Source of the DNA: Clostridium sp. BJN0001
GTDB taxonomy: Bacteria; Bacillota; Clostridia; Clostridiales; Clostridiaceae
Length of the DNA stretch: 64,000 bases
Direction of reading: 5' to 3'
Assembly: GCF_022869825.1 (NCBI RefSeq)
Contig: NZ_CP094971.1
Location: forward strand, 1,179,501 to 1,243,500
Positions 35,837-44,868 of the stretch are shown here, in pieces. A program made the translations under genes and the position numbers. The stretch's first letter is position 1, and every line of letters begins with the position of its first letter. Below the pieces are notes generated by a model that saw only the letters and a list, made by a program, of their open reading frames with translations, did not search any database and was not told where the DNA came from.

Positions 35837-36571
35837 ATGACATATGGCGAATTTGCAAATATTTATGATGAATTAATTTATGAAGATATTGATTATGATA
35901 AGATATCAAATTATATATTAGAAATATATAAAAAGCATAATGGATCTTTTTCGGATTATCTTGATCTTGCATGTGGAACAGGAAATGTTTCAATAAGGCT
36001 TTCATCTGATTTTAAAAATAGATTTATTGTTGATAGTTCTGATGATATGCTAGATGTTGCATATTCAAAGTTTAGAGAAAAGAAAATAAAAACTAAAATT
36101 ATATGTCAGGATATGGCACATCTTAATTTGAATCATAAATTTGATCTAATAACTTCTGTACTTGATTCTACGAATTATATAATAGATACTGAAGAAATTT
36201 TGAATTATTTTTCTAGTGTAAAGAGACATTTAAAAGATGATGGAATATTTATTTTTGATGTTAATTCGTATTATAAATTAAGTGAAATAATGGGAAATAA
36301 TATTTTTACATATGGAACAGATGATATATTTTATACATGGGAAAATTGTTTTGAAGAAGATGTACTTAATATGTTCCTTACGTTTTTTGTAAAATCAGAA
36401 AATGGTCTTTATGAAAGGTTTGAAGAGGAACATAATGAACGGGCATATAAGGAAGAATTTTTAGATGAATGTTTAAAAAAGACTGGATTTAAAGTAATTG
36501 ATAAATTTTCTGGATATTCAGATAAAAAAGTAAATGATAAATCTGAAAGAATTGTTTATGTTGTAAAGTAA
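35837..36571 (+). CDS. Class I SAM-dependent methyltransferase
   Basis: A 244-aa protein with motif I LDLACGTGNVSIRLS, motif II VDSSDDMLDVA, and LITSVLDSTNYI in the usual acidic loop. The N-terminus (FANIYDELIYEDIDYDKI) is typical of small Firmicute methyltransferases of unknown substrate. Hsp33 follows 18 nt later with its own SD, so the two genes form a unit that ends at the terminator near 37.5 kb. Confidence 0.87.
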   Translation: MTYGEFANIYDELIYEDIDYDKISNYILEIYKKHNGSFSDYLDLACGTGNVSIRLSSDFKNRFIVDSSDDMLDVAYSKFREKKIKTKIICQDMAHLNLNHKFDLITSVLDSTNYIIDTEEILNYFSSVKRHLKDDGIFIFDVNSYYKLSEIMGNNIFTYGTDDIFYTWENCFEEDVLNMFLTFFVKSENGLYERFEEEHNERAYKEEFLDECLKKTGFKVIDKFSGYSDKKVNDKSERIVYVVK

Positions 36572-36589
36572 TAAAAAGGAGATGGGCAT

Positions 36590-37474
36590 ATGGAAGATAA
36601 AATATTAAGAGCTACAATAAAAGATGGTATGGCAAGAATAATAGGAGGGGTTACAACTAACCTTATAAGAGAAGGAGCAGAGATTCATGACTGTAGTCCT
36701 GTAGCATCAGCTGCTTTTGGAAGGATGCTTACAGCAGGAGCAATTTTAGGCGCTACATTAAAGTCAAAAGATGATGTTATAACAACAAGAATAAATGGAA
36801 ATGGAGAGATACGAGGAATTACAGTTACAGCACATAGTGATGGAAGTGTTAAAGGAGTAATAGGAAATCCTTATGTATCGATGCCTTTAAATAATAAAGG
36901 AAAGCTTGATGTAGGAGGTGCTGTTGGAAAAGATGGATTACTTTATGTAATAAAGGATATGGGGCTTAAAAATCCATACATAGGACAAGTCCCAATAAGA
37001 ACTGGAGAAATAGCAGAAGACTTTGCATATTATTTTACAGTTTCAGAGCAGATACCATCTGCAGTAGCACTTGGAGTATTAGTTGGAAAAGACTTAAAAG
37101 TTATAGCTGCTGGGGGATTTATGGTGCAAATGATGCCAGGAGCAGATGATCTTTTAGCTGATCTTATAACATATAGACTAAATGAAATACCACCTGTAAC
37201 AACACTTATTAATGAAGGAAGAGATGCTAAAGAGCTTTTAGAGTATGTATTTAAGGATATGGATCTTAAAATATTAGGTGAAATAACTTCTAAATATAAA
37301 TGTGACTGTTCAAGAGAGAAAACAGAAAAAGCATTTATTTCAATAGGTAAAAAGGATCTTACTGAAATTTATAATGAAGGAAAAACTGAAGAGATTGTTT
37401 GTAATTTTTGCAATAAGAAATATCATTTTACGCATGATGAGATTGGTGAGCTTTTAAAAAGAAGTGAAAAATAA
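36590..37474 (+). CDS. hslO: Redox-regulated chaperone Hsp33
   Basis: Holdase chaperone switched on by oxidation. The 294-aa protein has the N-terminal core ([17 protein letters not shown]) and a C-terminal redox switch with zinc ligands C238-x-C240 and C271-x2-C274. Oxidation releases zinc and unfolds the linker. The ATG follows AAAGGAGATGG, 18 nt behind the methyltransferase. Presence alongside a PerR-type regulator fits an oxidative-stress response in an anaerobe. Confidence 0.96.
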   Translation: MEDKILRATIKDGMARIIGGVTTNLIREGAEIHDCSPVASAAFGRMLTAGAILGATLKSKDDVITTRINGNGEIRGITVTAHSDGSVKGVIGNPYVSMPLNNKGKLDVGGAVGKDGLLYVIKDMGLKNPYIGQVPIRTGEIAEDFAYYFTVSEQIPSAVALGVLVGKDLKVIAAGGFMVQMMPGADDLLADLITYRLNEIPPVTTLINEGRDAKELLEYVFKDMDLKILGEITSKYKCDCSREKTEKAFISIGKKDLTEIYNEGKTEEIVCNFCNKKYHFTHDEIGELLKRSEK

Positions 37475-37494
37475 TTAAAAATAATCAAAGAAAA

Positions 37495-37532
37495 AATACT
37501 GGACTTATAATTAGTCCGGTATTTTTTTTATC
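37495..37532 (+). terminator. Intrinsic terminator after hslO
   Basis: AATACTGGACT (37495-37505) with AGTCCGGTATT (37513-37523), one wobble, followed by a T7-8 run. Confidence 0.92.
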
Positions 37533-37583
37533 TTTTTAAAAAGGAACATAAGAAATGAGAATTCATATTATATTAAGGAAGAT

Positions 37584-38297
37584 TTATATTGTGATAATTC
37601 CTCCACGATCTTTTAATTTACAGTTATCTAAATATATTGGAGTAACTTTAAATTTTGATAAGAAATCAAGAACTTTATCTTTATATTTATATTTTTGGAG
37701 AGTTCCAAAAAAAACAATTTCGTTTTTTGAAATTAATCCTCCACATCCTCCAATAAAACCATACTCAAAATCTTCAAGTATTATATCGCCAAAAGGAAGA
37801 AGAAGAACATCCATATTTTTTGAAGAGAGAACATTATATATTCCTAAATCGGATGTTATAAATGCATTATCTGAAACTTTAAGTACTGAGCAGTTTGTGT
37901 ATCCTTGATTAACATTTAATATTTCACGGTTATCTATGGAACGTAAAAGTGTATTATCCGTATACTTTATATTATGAACAAAAATATCTTTAGTAATAAG
38001 AGCATTTAAAATTATATCGGATGGATATTTTTCTTTAAGGCTTGACGATGAAAGAGAATACTTTATATTATTATTTTCAAGATCTTTTAGAAAATCATAT
38101 TTCATATCTTTTTGGATGATTAATTTATAGCTTTTTCCATTTTTAATAACACTAAGCTGTATATCTGGATGAGAAGATATTGCATTATATAAAGTATCAC
38201 ATTTTGGAACTTTTATTATTTTTAAATTGAGTTTTTTTAAGTTTACTAGTTCATTGCAAGTTATTTTAGAATCAACAAAACAAATTATAATAATCAC
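37584..38297 (-). CDS. DUF6873-type GME-fold protein
   Basis: A 237-aa protein. It matches my memory of the clostridial DUF6873 family, predicted to adopt the fold of guanidine-group-modifying enzymes. Conserved stretches are VPKCDTLYNAISSHPDI, VNQGYTNCSVLKV, FITSDLGIYN, LLLPFGDIIL and FIGGCGGLI. Conserved Cys, His and Asp residues could form an active site; no substrate is known. The start is uncertain: GTG at 38297 has AAAGGT only 1-2 nt upstream. It is divergent from ytxC. Confidence 0.7.
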   Translation of the reverse strand: MIIIICFVDSKITCNELVNLKKLNLKIIKVPKCDTLYNAISSHPDIQLSVIKNGKSYKLIIQKDMKYDFLKDLENNNIKYSLSSSSLKEKYPSDIILNALITKDIFVHNIKYTDNTLLRSIDNREILNVNQGYTNCSVLKVSDNAFITSDLGIYNVLSSKNMDVLLLPFGDIILEDFEYGFIGGCGGLISKNEIVFFGTLQKYKYKDKVLDFLSKFKVTPIYLDNCKLKDRGGIITI

Positions 38298-38385
38298 TAC
38301 CTTTATTTATAATTATATAAAAATAATATGCGTATATCAAATCAATTTTAATACATACTAGTAAGTAGAAAGGAGTTTTGAATCC

Positions 38386-39279
38386 ATGCTTGTACTCAAA
38401 TTAGAATATAGTGAGGATATAGACTTCATTATAGAATTAAGAAAATTAAAAAGTATACTAAAAGATAAGAAAATTAATATTGGTTTTGTAGAAAGTATAG
38501 ATCATAAGACACATATTATAAAGATCTTATGTGATGATTCATCATACGATGATAGAATAAAAAATATTATAAATTTATATGTAAGTAATATTCTATATAG
38601 AGTAATTATAGATAAATATAAAAATAAAGAGCTTTTAGAATATTTGACTAATAATTATTTCTTTTTAAAGCAGTCAGAAATTCTAGAACTTGAGAAGAAA
38701 ATAGAAAAAGTATTAAAATGTGAAAGTATTATTCCAGATGAGAATTCAGTATCATACCTTAATCAAATAAATTATATAATTGAACAAATAAGGGAATGTA
38801 TAAGTGAAAGACAGGAAATAAATATAAATGGTTTTATAACATTTAGAATGAAGAATTTTAGAAACAATATAGAGAATATAATAGAAAGTATAATAGAAAC
38901 TTATATGGCACGAAAAGAATACGAAGAATTTATAAAACTTTTAAGATATTTTGTTGAGATGCAGGTTTCAACTATAGAAGAAGTTAATATAGTTATTTCA
39001 GAAACAAATGTGTATAATATAGAAGATGAAAGAGGAAATAATTTATATTATAAATTTATAAAGGAATTATCAGAGAATGAGAAAAGAAGTTCTGATAATA
39101 TAGAAGATATACTTATTACAGGGCTTATTACAAATTCTCCAAAAGAGATTAACATTTACGATAAATATAAAAAAATAAACGAAGAATTATTAAACACAAT
39201 AAAAAGTGTTTTTGTAGATAGAGTAAATTATTTTACGGATAGTACAAAAGAAAAGAAAAATGTTGACATAAAAAAATAA
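38386..39279 (+). CDS. ytxC: Putative sporulation protein YtxC
   Basis: A 297-aa helical protein (ILYRVIIDKY, FLKQSEILELEKKIEKVL, NGFITFRMKNFRNNIENIIESI, YMARKEYEEFIKLLRYFVE) that matches the YtxC family named from B. subtilis. Its place just upstream of the infC operon is also seen in other clostridia. Molecular role unknown; often listed with sporulation genes. The ATG follows AAAGGAG. The infC promoter lies inside its last codons. Confidence 0.85.
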   Translation: MLVLKLEYSEDIDFIIELRKLKSILKDKKINIGFVESIDHKTHIIKILCDDSSYDDRIKNIINLYVSNILYRVIIDKYKNKELLEYLTNNYFFLKQSEILELEKKIEKVLKCESIIPDENSVSYLNQINYIIEQIRECISERQEININGFITFRMKNFRNNIENIIESIIETYMARKEYEEFIKLLRYFVEMQVSTIEEVNIVISETNVYNIEDERGNNLYYKFIKELSENEKRSSDNIEDILITGLITNSPKEINIYDKYKKINEELLNTIKSVFVDRVNYFTDSTKEKKNVDIKK

Positions 39280-39291
39280 ATATGATATTAT
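39263..39291 (+). promoter_or_regulatory. Promoter of infC-rpmI-rplT
   Basis: Perfect TTGACA (39263-39268), 17-nt spacer, TATTAT (39286-39291). The -35 lies inside ytxC. Transcription would start near 39298. Confidence 0.85.
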
Positions 39292-39297
39292 GAATAC

Positions 39298-39404
39298 TGT
39301 CAAGAAGGAACAGCCGTTTCTCACCATATGATGTATGTATTACTATCAATATGGTAATGAATTTATTTTGATGATATAGGACGGCTTTTGACCGTCCTTT
39401 TATT
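39298..39404 (+). promoter_or_regulatory. infC leader with attenuator, L20-leader-like
   Basis: The leader holds a stem ACCATAT (39323-39329)/ATATGGT (39349-39355) and a terminator GGACGG (39379-39384)/CCGTCC (39392-39397) with a T-rich tail. AGCCGT (39312-39317) is complementary to ACGGCT (39381-39386), so an alternative fold would break the terminator. In B. subtilis, L20 binding controls such a leader; whether L20 acts here is inference. Confidence 0.7.
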
Positions 39405-39433
39405 ATGCATATAATTTTCCGGAGGTGAAAAAT

Positions 39434-39946
39434 ATTAATAAAAATTTTTCAATTAATGAAAATATAAGAGAAAAAGAATTAAGAGTAATATCTGATGATG
39501 GCTCACAGCTTGGAATAATTTCAACAGCAGAAGCAAAAAGACTTGCTGAAGAAAAAGATCTTGACTTAGTAATGATTTCTCCAAATGCAAAACCACCAGT
39601 CTGCAAGATTATGAATTATGGAAAATTTATATACGAGCAGTCTAAGAAAGAGAAAGAAGCTAAGAAAAAGCAAAAAGTAGTAAGCATCAAAGAGATTAGA
39701 GTTAGTCTAACTATTGAGGAACATGACATTTCAATAAAAGCAAAGAATGCTAAGAAGTTCCTATTAGATGGAGATAAAGTTAAAATCACTGTCAGATTTA
39801 GAGGGAGAGAGATGGAACTTGGTCATTTAGGACAAAAGATTCTTGATAATTTTCAATCGAAACTCGAAGATGTTAGTGTTGTAGAGAAACCTTCTAAAAG
39901 AGAAGGAAGAAATATGACAATGGTTTTAGGCCCTAAAAAGGCATAA
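39434..39946 (+). CDS. infC: Translation initiation factor IF-3 with AUU start
   Basis: Binds the 30S subunit, blocks early 50S joining and checks start codons. The best start is ATT at 39434, 8 nt after CCGGAGG; the only upstream candidate, GTG at 39425, overlaps that SD. AUU starts are known for infC in E. coli and B. subtilis and let IF3 repress its own translation. The 170-aa product has the N-domain ([25 protein letters not shown]) and the C-domain ([27 protein letters not shown]). First gene of infC-rpmI-rplT. Confidence 0.93.
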   Translation: MNKNFSINENIREKELRVISDDGSQLGIISTAEAKRLAEEKDLDLVMISPNAKPPVCKIMNYGKFIYEQSKKEKEAKKKQKVVSIKEIRVSLTIEEHDISIKAKNAKKFLLDGDKVKITVRFRGREMELGHLGQKILDNFQSKLEDVSVVEKPSKREGRNMTMVLGPKKA

Positions 39947-39966
39947 CTTGAGAGGAGGATTTTATC

Positions 39967-40164
39967 ATGCCAAAAATGAAAAGTAATAGAGGAGCAGCAA
40001 AAAGATTTAAGAAAACAGGAACAGGTAAGTTAAAGAGAGCTAAGGCTTTTAAGAGCCATATCTTAACTAAGAAAAGTTCTAAAACTAAGAGAAATCTTAG
40101 AAAAGCTGGATATGTAGATACTACACAAGAAAAAGTAATGAAAAAAATATTACCATATCTTTAG
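39967..40164 (+). CDS. rpmI: 50S ribosomal protein L35
   Basis: A 65-aa, very basic protein with the L35 signature [18 protein letters not shown]. Normal length. It sits between infC (20 nt) and rplT (28 nt), the conserved bacterial order, with GAGAGGAGG upstream. Confidence 0.98.
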   Translation: MPKMKSNRGAAKRFKKTGTGKLKRAKAFKSHILTKKSSKTKRNLRKAGYVDTTQEKVMKKILPYL

Positions 40165-40192
40165 TTTGAAGGATGTACAGGAGGTTTAACGT

Positions 40193-40552
40193 ATGGCAAG
40201 AGTAAAAAGAGCAGTAAACGCTCGTAAAAATCATAGAAAAGTCTTAAAACTTGCAAAAGGTTATTATGCAGGAAAGAGCAAGTTATACAAAACAGCAAAT
40301 GAATCAGTTATTAGAGCATTAAGAAATGCTTATACTGGAAGAAAGAATAAGAAGAGAGACTTCAGAAAAGTATGGATCGCAAGAATCAATGCAGCTACAA
40401 GAATGAACGATCTTTCATATTCTAAGTTTATGAATGGAATAAAGAAAGCAGGAGTAGATATAAACAGAAAAATGCTTTCAGAAATAGCTATTAATGATCC
40501 TAAAGCATTTACTGAATTAGTTGAAGTAGCTAAAAAACAATTAAACGCTTAA
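40193..40552 (+). CDS. rplT: 50S ribosomal protein L20
   Basis: A 119-aa basic protein with [28 protein letters not shown] and the central [16 protein letters not shown] region. It is an early 23S rRNA binder needed for 50S assembly and, in Firmicutes, the autoregulator of the infC operon. AGGAGG precedes the ATG. Last gene before a terminator. Confidence 0.98.
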   Translation: MARVKRAVNARKNHRKVLKLAKGYYAGKSKLYKTANESVIRALRNAYTGRKNKKRDFRKVWIARINAATRMNDLSYSKFMNGIKKAGVDINRKMLSEIAINDPKAFTELVEVAKKQLNA

Positions 40553-40566
40553 TAGCTTAATGTAAT

Positions 40567-40598
40567 AAAATGCGGCTTAAAAGAGTCGCATTTTATTT
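40567..40598 (+). terminator. Intrinsic terminator after rplT
   Basis: AAAATGCGGCT (40567-40577) with AGTCGCATTTT (40584-40594), one wobble, then ATTTAT. Confidence 0.88.
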
Positions 40599-40640
40599 AT
40601 ATATAAAAATAAATAGTTACAAACTTTTGGAGTGATATAT

Positions 40641-41987
40641 ATGTCAAAACCATTAACTCAAAAGTCGAGGCTTGATGCAGTACAGATATTAGCAATAGGC
40701 TTTTTAGTTCTTATAGTTGCAGGTGGAATCCTTTTAAGCCTTCCAATTTCTTCTGCAAAAGGAAATTATACTAATCTGTTGGACGCAATTTTTACGTCAA
40801 CATCAGCGGTTTGTGTTACAGGTCTTGTAACACTTGATACAGGAACTTATTTTAGTACATTTGGGCAGGTTGTTATTATAATTCTTATTGAATTTGGTGG
40901 TCTAGGATTTATGTCCATTACTACATTTGCAGCAATACTTATAGGAAAGAAGATAACTTTAAGAGATAGACTAATTGTTCAAGAAGCTATGAATACATTT
41001 AATATAGAAGGACTTGTAAGAATGGTTTATTATGTATTTGTATTTACACTATCAGTACAGCTTTTTGGAGCTTTATTATTATCTACTCAGTTTATTCCTG
41101 AATATGGATTAATAAAAGGTCTCTTTTTTAGTATTTTCCATTCTATTTCTGCATTTTGTAATGCAGGATTTGATCTTTTTGGACACTTTAACAGCCTTAC
41201 AGGTTATTCAGGTAATTCTGTTGTAATACTTACTATAAGTATACTTATAATAATAGGGGGTCTAGGATTCTCTGTTCTTATGGAAATTTATAATTATAAA
41301 AATTCTAAAAAATTTTCTATAAACTCTAAAATAGTAATATATATGACAGCGTTTTTGGTGATATTTGGGACTATATTTTTCTTTGTAATAGAATTTTCTA
41401 ATAAAGCAACAATAGGAGATATGAATTTTAAAAATAAAATTCTTAATTCGTTTTTTGCAGCAGTAACTCCGAGAACTGCTGGCTTTAATACGATTTCTAC
41501 AAATGATATGACAATGCCAGGAAAATTTTTAACAATTATTCTTATGTTTATAGGAGGATCTCCAGGCTCTACGGCTGGTGGACTTAAAACAACTACATTT
41601 AGTGTAATATTACTTACTATAATGTGTGTTCTTAAAGGAAGAGAAGAAACTGAAGTATTTGAAAGAAGGCTATCTAAGGAAACAGTTTACAAGGCATTTA
41701 CAATGTTCTTCGTAGCTATGACACTTGTTCTTACAGTAGCAATGGTCCTTTCTATTACTGAAAAAAACGAACCTTTTATAAATCTTTTATATGAAGCTAC
41801 ATCAGCATTTGGTACTGTTGGTATTACAACAGGTGTTACTCAACATTTGTCAATAGTTGGTAAAATAATAATTATAATAACAATGTATTTTGGAAGAGTA
41901 GGTCCTATAACAGTTATTTTAGCATTTATAAGTAGAAAGAAAAAAACAGGATATAAGTATCCTGAAGCTAAAATCTTGATAGGTTAA
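40641..41987 (+). CDS. ktrB: Potassium uptake membrane subunit KtrB
   Basis: A 448-aa TrkH/KtrB-family ion-translocating subunit with about eight to ten hydrophobic helices. The four pore-loop repeats carry selectivity glycines: TSTSAVCVTGL, SISAFCNAGFDLFG, VTPRTAGFNTI and TSAFGTVGITTG. The ATG at 40641 is preceded by TTGGAGTGA; an in-frame GTG 9 nt earlier lies in that SD. ktrA follows after 14 nt, giving a complete Ktr system. Confidence 0.95.
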   Translation: MSKPLTQKSRLDAVQILAIGFLVLIVAGGILLSLPISSAKGNYTNLLDAIFTSTSAVCVTGLVTLDTGTYFSTFGQVVIIILIEFGGLGFMSITTFAAILIGKKITLRDRLIVQEAMNTFNIEGLVRMVYYVFVFTLSVQLFGALLLSTQFIPEYGLIKGLFFSIFHSISAFCNAGFDLFGHFNSLTGYSGNSVVILTISILIIIGGLGFSVLMEIYNYKNSKKFSINSKIVIYMTAFLVIFGTIFFFVIEFSNKATIGDMNFKNKILNSFFAAVTPRTAGFNTISTNDMTMPGKFLTIILMFIGGSPGSTAGGLKTTTFSVILLTIMCVLKGREETEVFERRLSKETVYKAFTMFFVAMTLVLTVAMVLSITEKNEPFINLLYEATSAFGTVGITTGVTQHLSIVGKIIIIITMYFGRVGPITVILAFISRKKKTGYKYPEAKILIG

Positions 41988-42001
41988 AGGAGGAGTATTT
42001 T

Positions 42002-42670
42002 ATGCAAAAAAAACAGTTTGTAGTAATAGGCCTTGGGAGATTTGGAATATCTCTTGCAAAGACTGTCTATGATTTGGGTCATGATGTTCTTGTAATTGAT
42101 AAAGATGAAGATGTTATTCAGGATATTTCTGATAATGTAACCCATGCAGTGCAGATGGATGCTACAGATGAGAATGCATTAAAGACACTTGGAATAAGAA
42201 ATTTTGATGTTGCAGTAGTTGCGATAGGTTCTAATATTCAAGCGAGTATTATGGCTACGCTTCTTGTTAAAGAACTTGGAGTTAAGTATATAATTGCAAA
42301 AGGAAATAGTGATATACATGCAAAAGTTCTTTATAAAATTGGAGCAGATAAAGTAATACTTCCAGAAAAAGATATGGGTGTCAGAGTCGCACATAATTTA
42401 GTATCATCAAGTATATTTGATTACATAGAACTTTCATCAGAATATAGTATTATGGAAATAGAAGTCTTAGGTGAATGGGAAAATAAGACTCTTAAAGATA
42501 CAAAACTTAGAAGTAGATATGGTATAAATGTTGTTGCTATAAAAAATGGAGACAAGATAAATGTTTCTCCATCAGCTGACGATATTATAAGAGAGAAAGA
42601 TATCATAGTTGCAATTGGTTCTGCGGATGAATTAAGTAAACTTGAAGGAATGATTGTAAAAGTTAAATAA
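42002..42670 (+). CDS. ktrA: Potassium uptake regulatory subunit KtrA (RCK domain)
   Basis: A 222-aa cytoplasmic RCK protein that forms a ring under KtrB and gates it with ATP/ADP (and c-di-AMP through RCK_C in other Firmicutes). The N-terminal Rossmann motif is GLGRFG (8-13), with an acidic residue at the end of strand 2 (VIDKDED). The C-terminal RCK_C region includes SRYGINVVAIKNGDKINVSPSAD. SD AAAGGAGG. It lies 14 nt after ktrB. Confidence 0.95.
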   Translation: MQKKQFVVIGLGRFGISLAKTVYDLGHDVLVIDKDEDVIQDISDNVTHAVQMDATDENALKTLGIRNFDVAVVAIGSNIQASIMATLLVKELGVKYIIAKGNSDIHAKVLYKIGADKVILPEKDMGVRVAHNLVSSSIFDYIELSSEYSIMEIEVLGEWENKTLKDTKLRSRYGINVVAIKNGDKINVSPSADDIIREKDIIVAIGSADELSKLEGMIVKVK

Positions 42671-42686
42671 GGATAGGTGTATTATA

Positions 42687-43460
42687 TTGATTTTAATTGA
42701 AAGCAAGGAAAACAGTATTTTTAAAGAAATAAGGAAACTGCATGAAAGAAAAAATAGAAATAAGCTTTCTAAATTTATAATTGAAGGTTTTAGGCTTATA
42801 GAAGAAGCGTTTATTTCTAATGTGCCTATAGATTATATAATTATTTCGAAATCAGCTAAAGAAAAAATATCAAATTATAATATAGATACTGATTCGATTA
42901 AATGTTATGAGATGCCTGATAATTTACTTAAAGAACTTGCATTTACAGATTCACCTCAAGGGATAGTTGCAGTTATACAGGTAGAGAATCAAAAAATTTC
43001 TGAAAGTGGTTCTTTTTATTTATTATGTGATAAAGTGCAGGATCCTGGAAATATGGGTACTATTATAAGAACTGCAGATGCTGCAGGAGCTGATGGCATT
43101 ATATTAACTAAAGGAACTGTAGATATATATAATGAAAAAGTAATACGTTCAACTATGGGATCAATATTTCATATTCCTATTTTTTATGATAATGATTTAT
43201 CAGAAGTTAAAAAATTAAAATCTAATGGATTTAAATTAATTGTTACAGCTCTTGATGCAGAAAATAATTTTTTTGAACAAAAACTTGATGGAAAAATAAT
43301 TTTGACAGTTGGTAATGAAGGAAATGGAGTAAGTAACGATATAGTATCATTGGCAGACATTAAAGTTAAAATTCCAATGAGTGGAAAAGCTGAATCATTG
43401 AATGTTTCTATTGCTTCTGGAATTATTATGTACGAAAGAGTAAGACAGCAAAATATATAG
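42687..43460 (+). CDS. SpoU/TrmH-family RNA 2'-O-methyltransferase
   Basis: A 257-aa SPOUT methyltransferase. The N-terminal substrate-binding region (SKFIIEGFRLIEEAF) resembles the L30-like domain of TsnR/RlmB-type enzymes. The knot motifs are QDPGNMGTIIRTADAAGADGI, VGNEGNGVS and IPMSGKAESLNVSIASGI. In B. subtilis and clostridia this gene (ysgA-like) commonly precedes pheST, as here. The start is TTG, 8 nt after an AAGGATAGGTG-like SD. The RNA target is unknown. Confidence 0.9.
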   Translation: MILIESKENSIFKEIRKLHERKNRNKLSKFIIEGFRLIEEAFISNVPIDYIIISKSAKEKISNYNIDTDSIKCYEMPDNLLKELAFTDSPQGIVAVIQVENQKISESGSFYLLCDKVQDPGNMGTIIRTADAAGADGIILTKGTVDIYNEKVIRSTMGSIFHIPIFYDNDLSEVKKLKSNGFKLIVTALDAENNFFEQKLDGKIILTVGNEGNGVSNDIVSLADIKVKIPMSGKAESLNVSIASGIIMYERVRQQNI

Positions 43461-43469
43461 AATGAATTG

Positions 43470-43498
43470 TTGAAATTAATATATTTTGGTTGTATAAT
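43470..43498 (+). promoter_or_regulatory. Promoter of pheST
   Basis: TTGAAA (43470-43475), 17-nt spacer, perfect TATAAT (43493-43498); start near 43505 gives a leader of about 300 nt. Confidence 0.85.
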
Positions 43499-43504
43499 AA
43501 AATT

Positions 43505-43760
43505 ATTAATTTAATATTAGACTGTGATTGAGAGAGTAGATATTATGATTCTTTAAGGGAAAAAAGGCCATTGACTGTAAGCTTTTTAAGACTATTAATA
43601 TTGAAGTTCACTCAGGAGTCCTAATTGTGAAAAAATTTTAAAGTAGCAGTTAGCGGTTAGGTACCGTTATAAAAATGAGCTGAATTTCTATTATTATAAA
43701 TAGAAATTAACTAGGGTGGTAACGCGGATATTCGTCCCTTTTTTGGGGGACGATTTTTTT
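43505..43760 (+). ncRNA. T-box leader of pheST
   Basis: This fills the 350-nt gap before pheS. The conserved T-box TAGGGTGGTAACGCGG lies at 43713-43728. It is followed by the terminator CGTCCC (43733-43738)/GGGACG (43747-43752) with a T7 tail, which the T-box sequence can compete with. The Stem I region starts near 43525, and GAAG-UUC-A at 43602-43609 offers a UUC (Phe) specifier followed by A. Uncharged tRNA-Phe would favour antitermination and raise pheST. Confidence 0.93.
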
Positions 43761-43810
43761 TCGCAGTTTTTTATTATTAATAAAAAAATTAGTTTCGAAA
43801 GGAGAAAATT

Positions 43811-44830
43811 ATGAAAGAAAAACTAGAAGGCATTTTAAAAAATGCTATAAATCAAATCGAAAATATTAAAGATAGCAGTGAGCTAGATGAAATAAGAGTA
43901 AAATATTTAGGTAAAAAAGGTGAACTTACTGCAGTACTAAGAGGAATGGGTAACGTATCCAAAGAAGAAAGACCTATCGTTGGTAAAATGGTGAATGAAG
44001 CCAAAGCAAAAATTGAAGAAAAAATTGCAGAAACTTTAAAAAAGGTTAAAGATGAAGAAAAAAATGAAAAATTAAAGAATGAAATAGTAGATATCTCACT
44101 TCCTGGAAGAAAAAGTGCTATAGGAAAAAGACATCCTCTTGATTTAACACTTGAAAAGATAAAAGATATATTTATTTCAATGGGATTTACTATAGAAGAT
44201 GGTCCTGAAGTTGAATTTGATCATTATAATTTTGAAGCACTAAATATACCTAAAAATCATCCAGCAAGAAGTGAACAAGATACATTTTATATAAATGATA
44301 ATATTGTATTAAGAACACAAACATCACCAATACAAATAAGAACAATGGAAAGCCAGAAACCTCCTATAAAAATGATATCACCGGGAAAGGTTTATAGAAG
44401 TGATTCTGTTGATGCAACACATTCGCCAATTTTCTATCAGATGGAAGGTCTTGTAGTAGATAAGGATGTTACTTTTGCAGATCTTAAAGGAACACTTGAA
44501 TTATTTGTTAAAAAAATGTTTGGTGATAATGTAAAGACAAAGTTTAGACCACATCATTTCCCATTTACTGAACCATCAGCTGAAATGGATGCTACATGTT
44601 TTGTATGTGGTGGAAAAGGATGTAGAGTATGTAAAGGAAGCGGCTGGATTGAGATATTAGGATGCGGAATGGTACATCCTAATGTTCTTAGAAATTGTAA
44701 TATAGATCCAGATGTTTATAGTGGATTTGCTTTTGGATTTGGACTTGATAGAATAGTTATGTTAAATTATGGAATAGATGACATAAGACTTCTATATGAA
44801 AGTGATATGAGATTTTTAAATCAATTTTAA
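43811..44830 (+). CDS. pheS: Phenylalanyl-tRNA synthetase alpha subunit
   Basis: Catalytic subunit of the class II alpha2-beta2 enzyme charging tRNA-Phe. The 339-aa protein has an N-terminal coiled coil that binds tRNA, class II motif 2 ([21 protein letters not shown]) and motif 3 ([14 protein letters not shown]). [13 protein letters not shown] and the [13 protein letters not shown] stretch are also conserved. SD GAAAGGAG. Expression is set by the T-box upstream; pheT follows after 38 nt. Confidence 0.98.
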   Translation: MKEKLEGILKNAINQIENIKDSSELDEIRVKYLGKKGELTAVLRGMGNVSKEERPIVGKMVNEAKAKIEEKIAETLKKVKDEEKNEKLKNEIVDISLPGRKSAIGKRHPLDLTLEKIKDIFISMGFTIEDGPEVEFDHYNFEALNIPKNHPARSEQDTFYINDNIVLRTQTSPIQIRTMESQKPPIKMISPGKVYRSDSVDATHSPIFYQMEGLVVDKDVTFADLKGTLELFVKKMFGDNVKTKFRPHHFPFTEPSAEMDATCFVCGGKGCRVCKGSGWIEILGCGMVHPNVLRNCNIDPDVYSGFAFGFGLDRIVMLNYGIDDIRLLYESDMRFLNQF

Positions 44831-44868
44831 TAGTAATAGGACATTTACGTTTTAAGGAGGATATTTAA

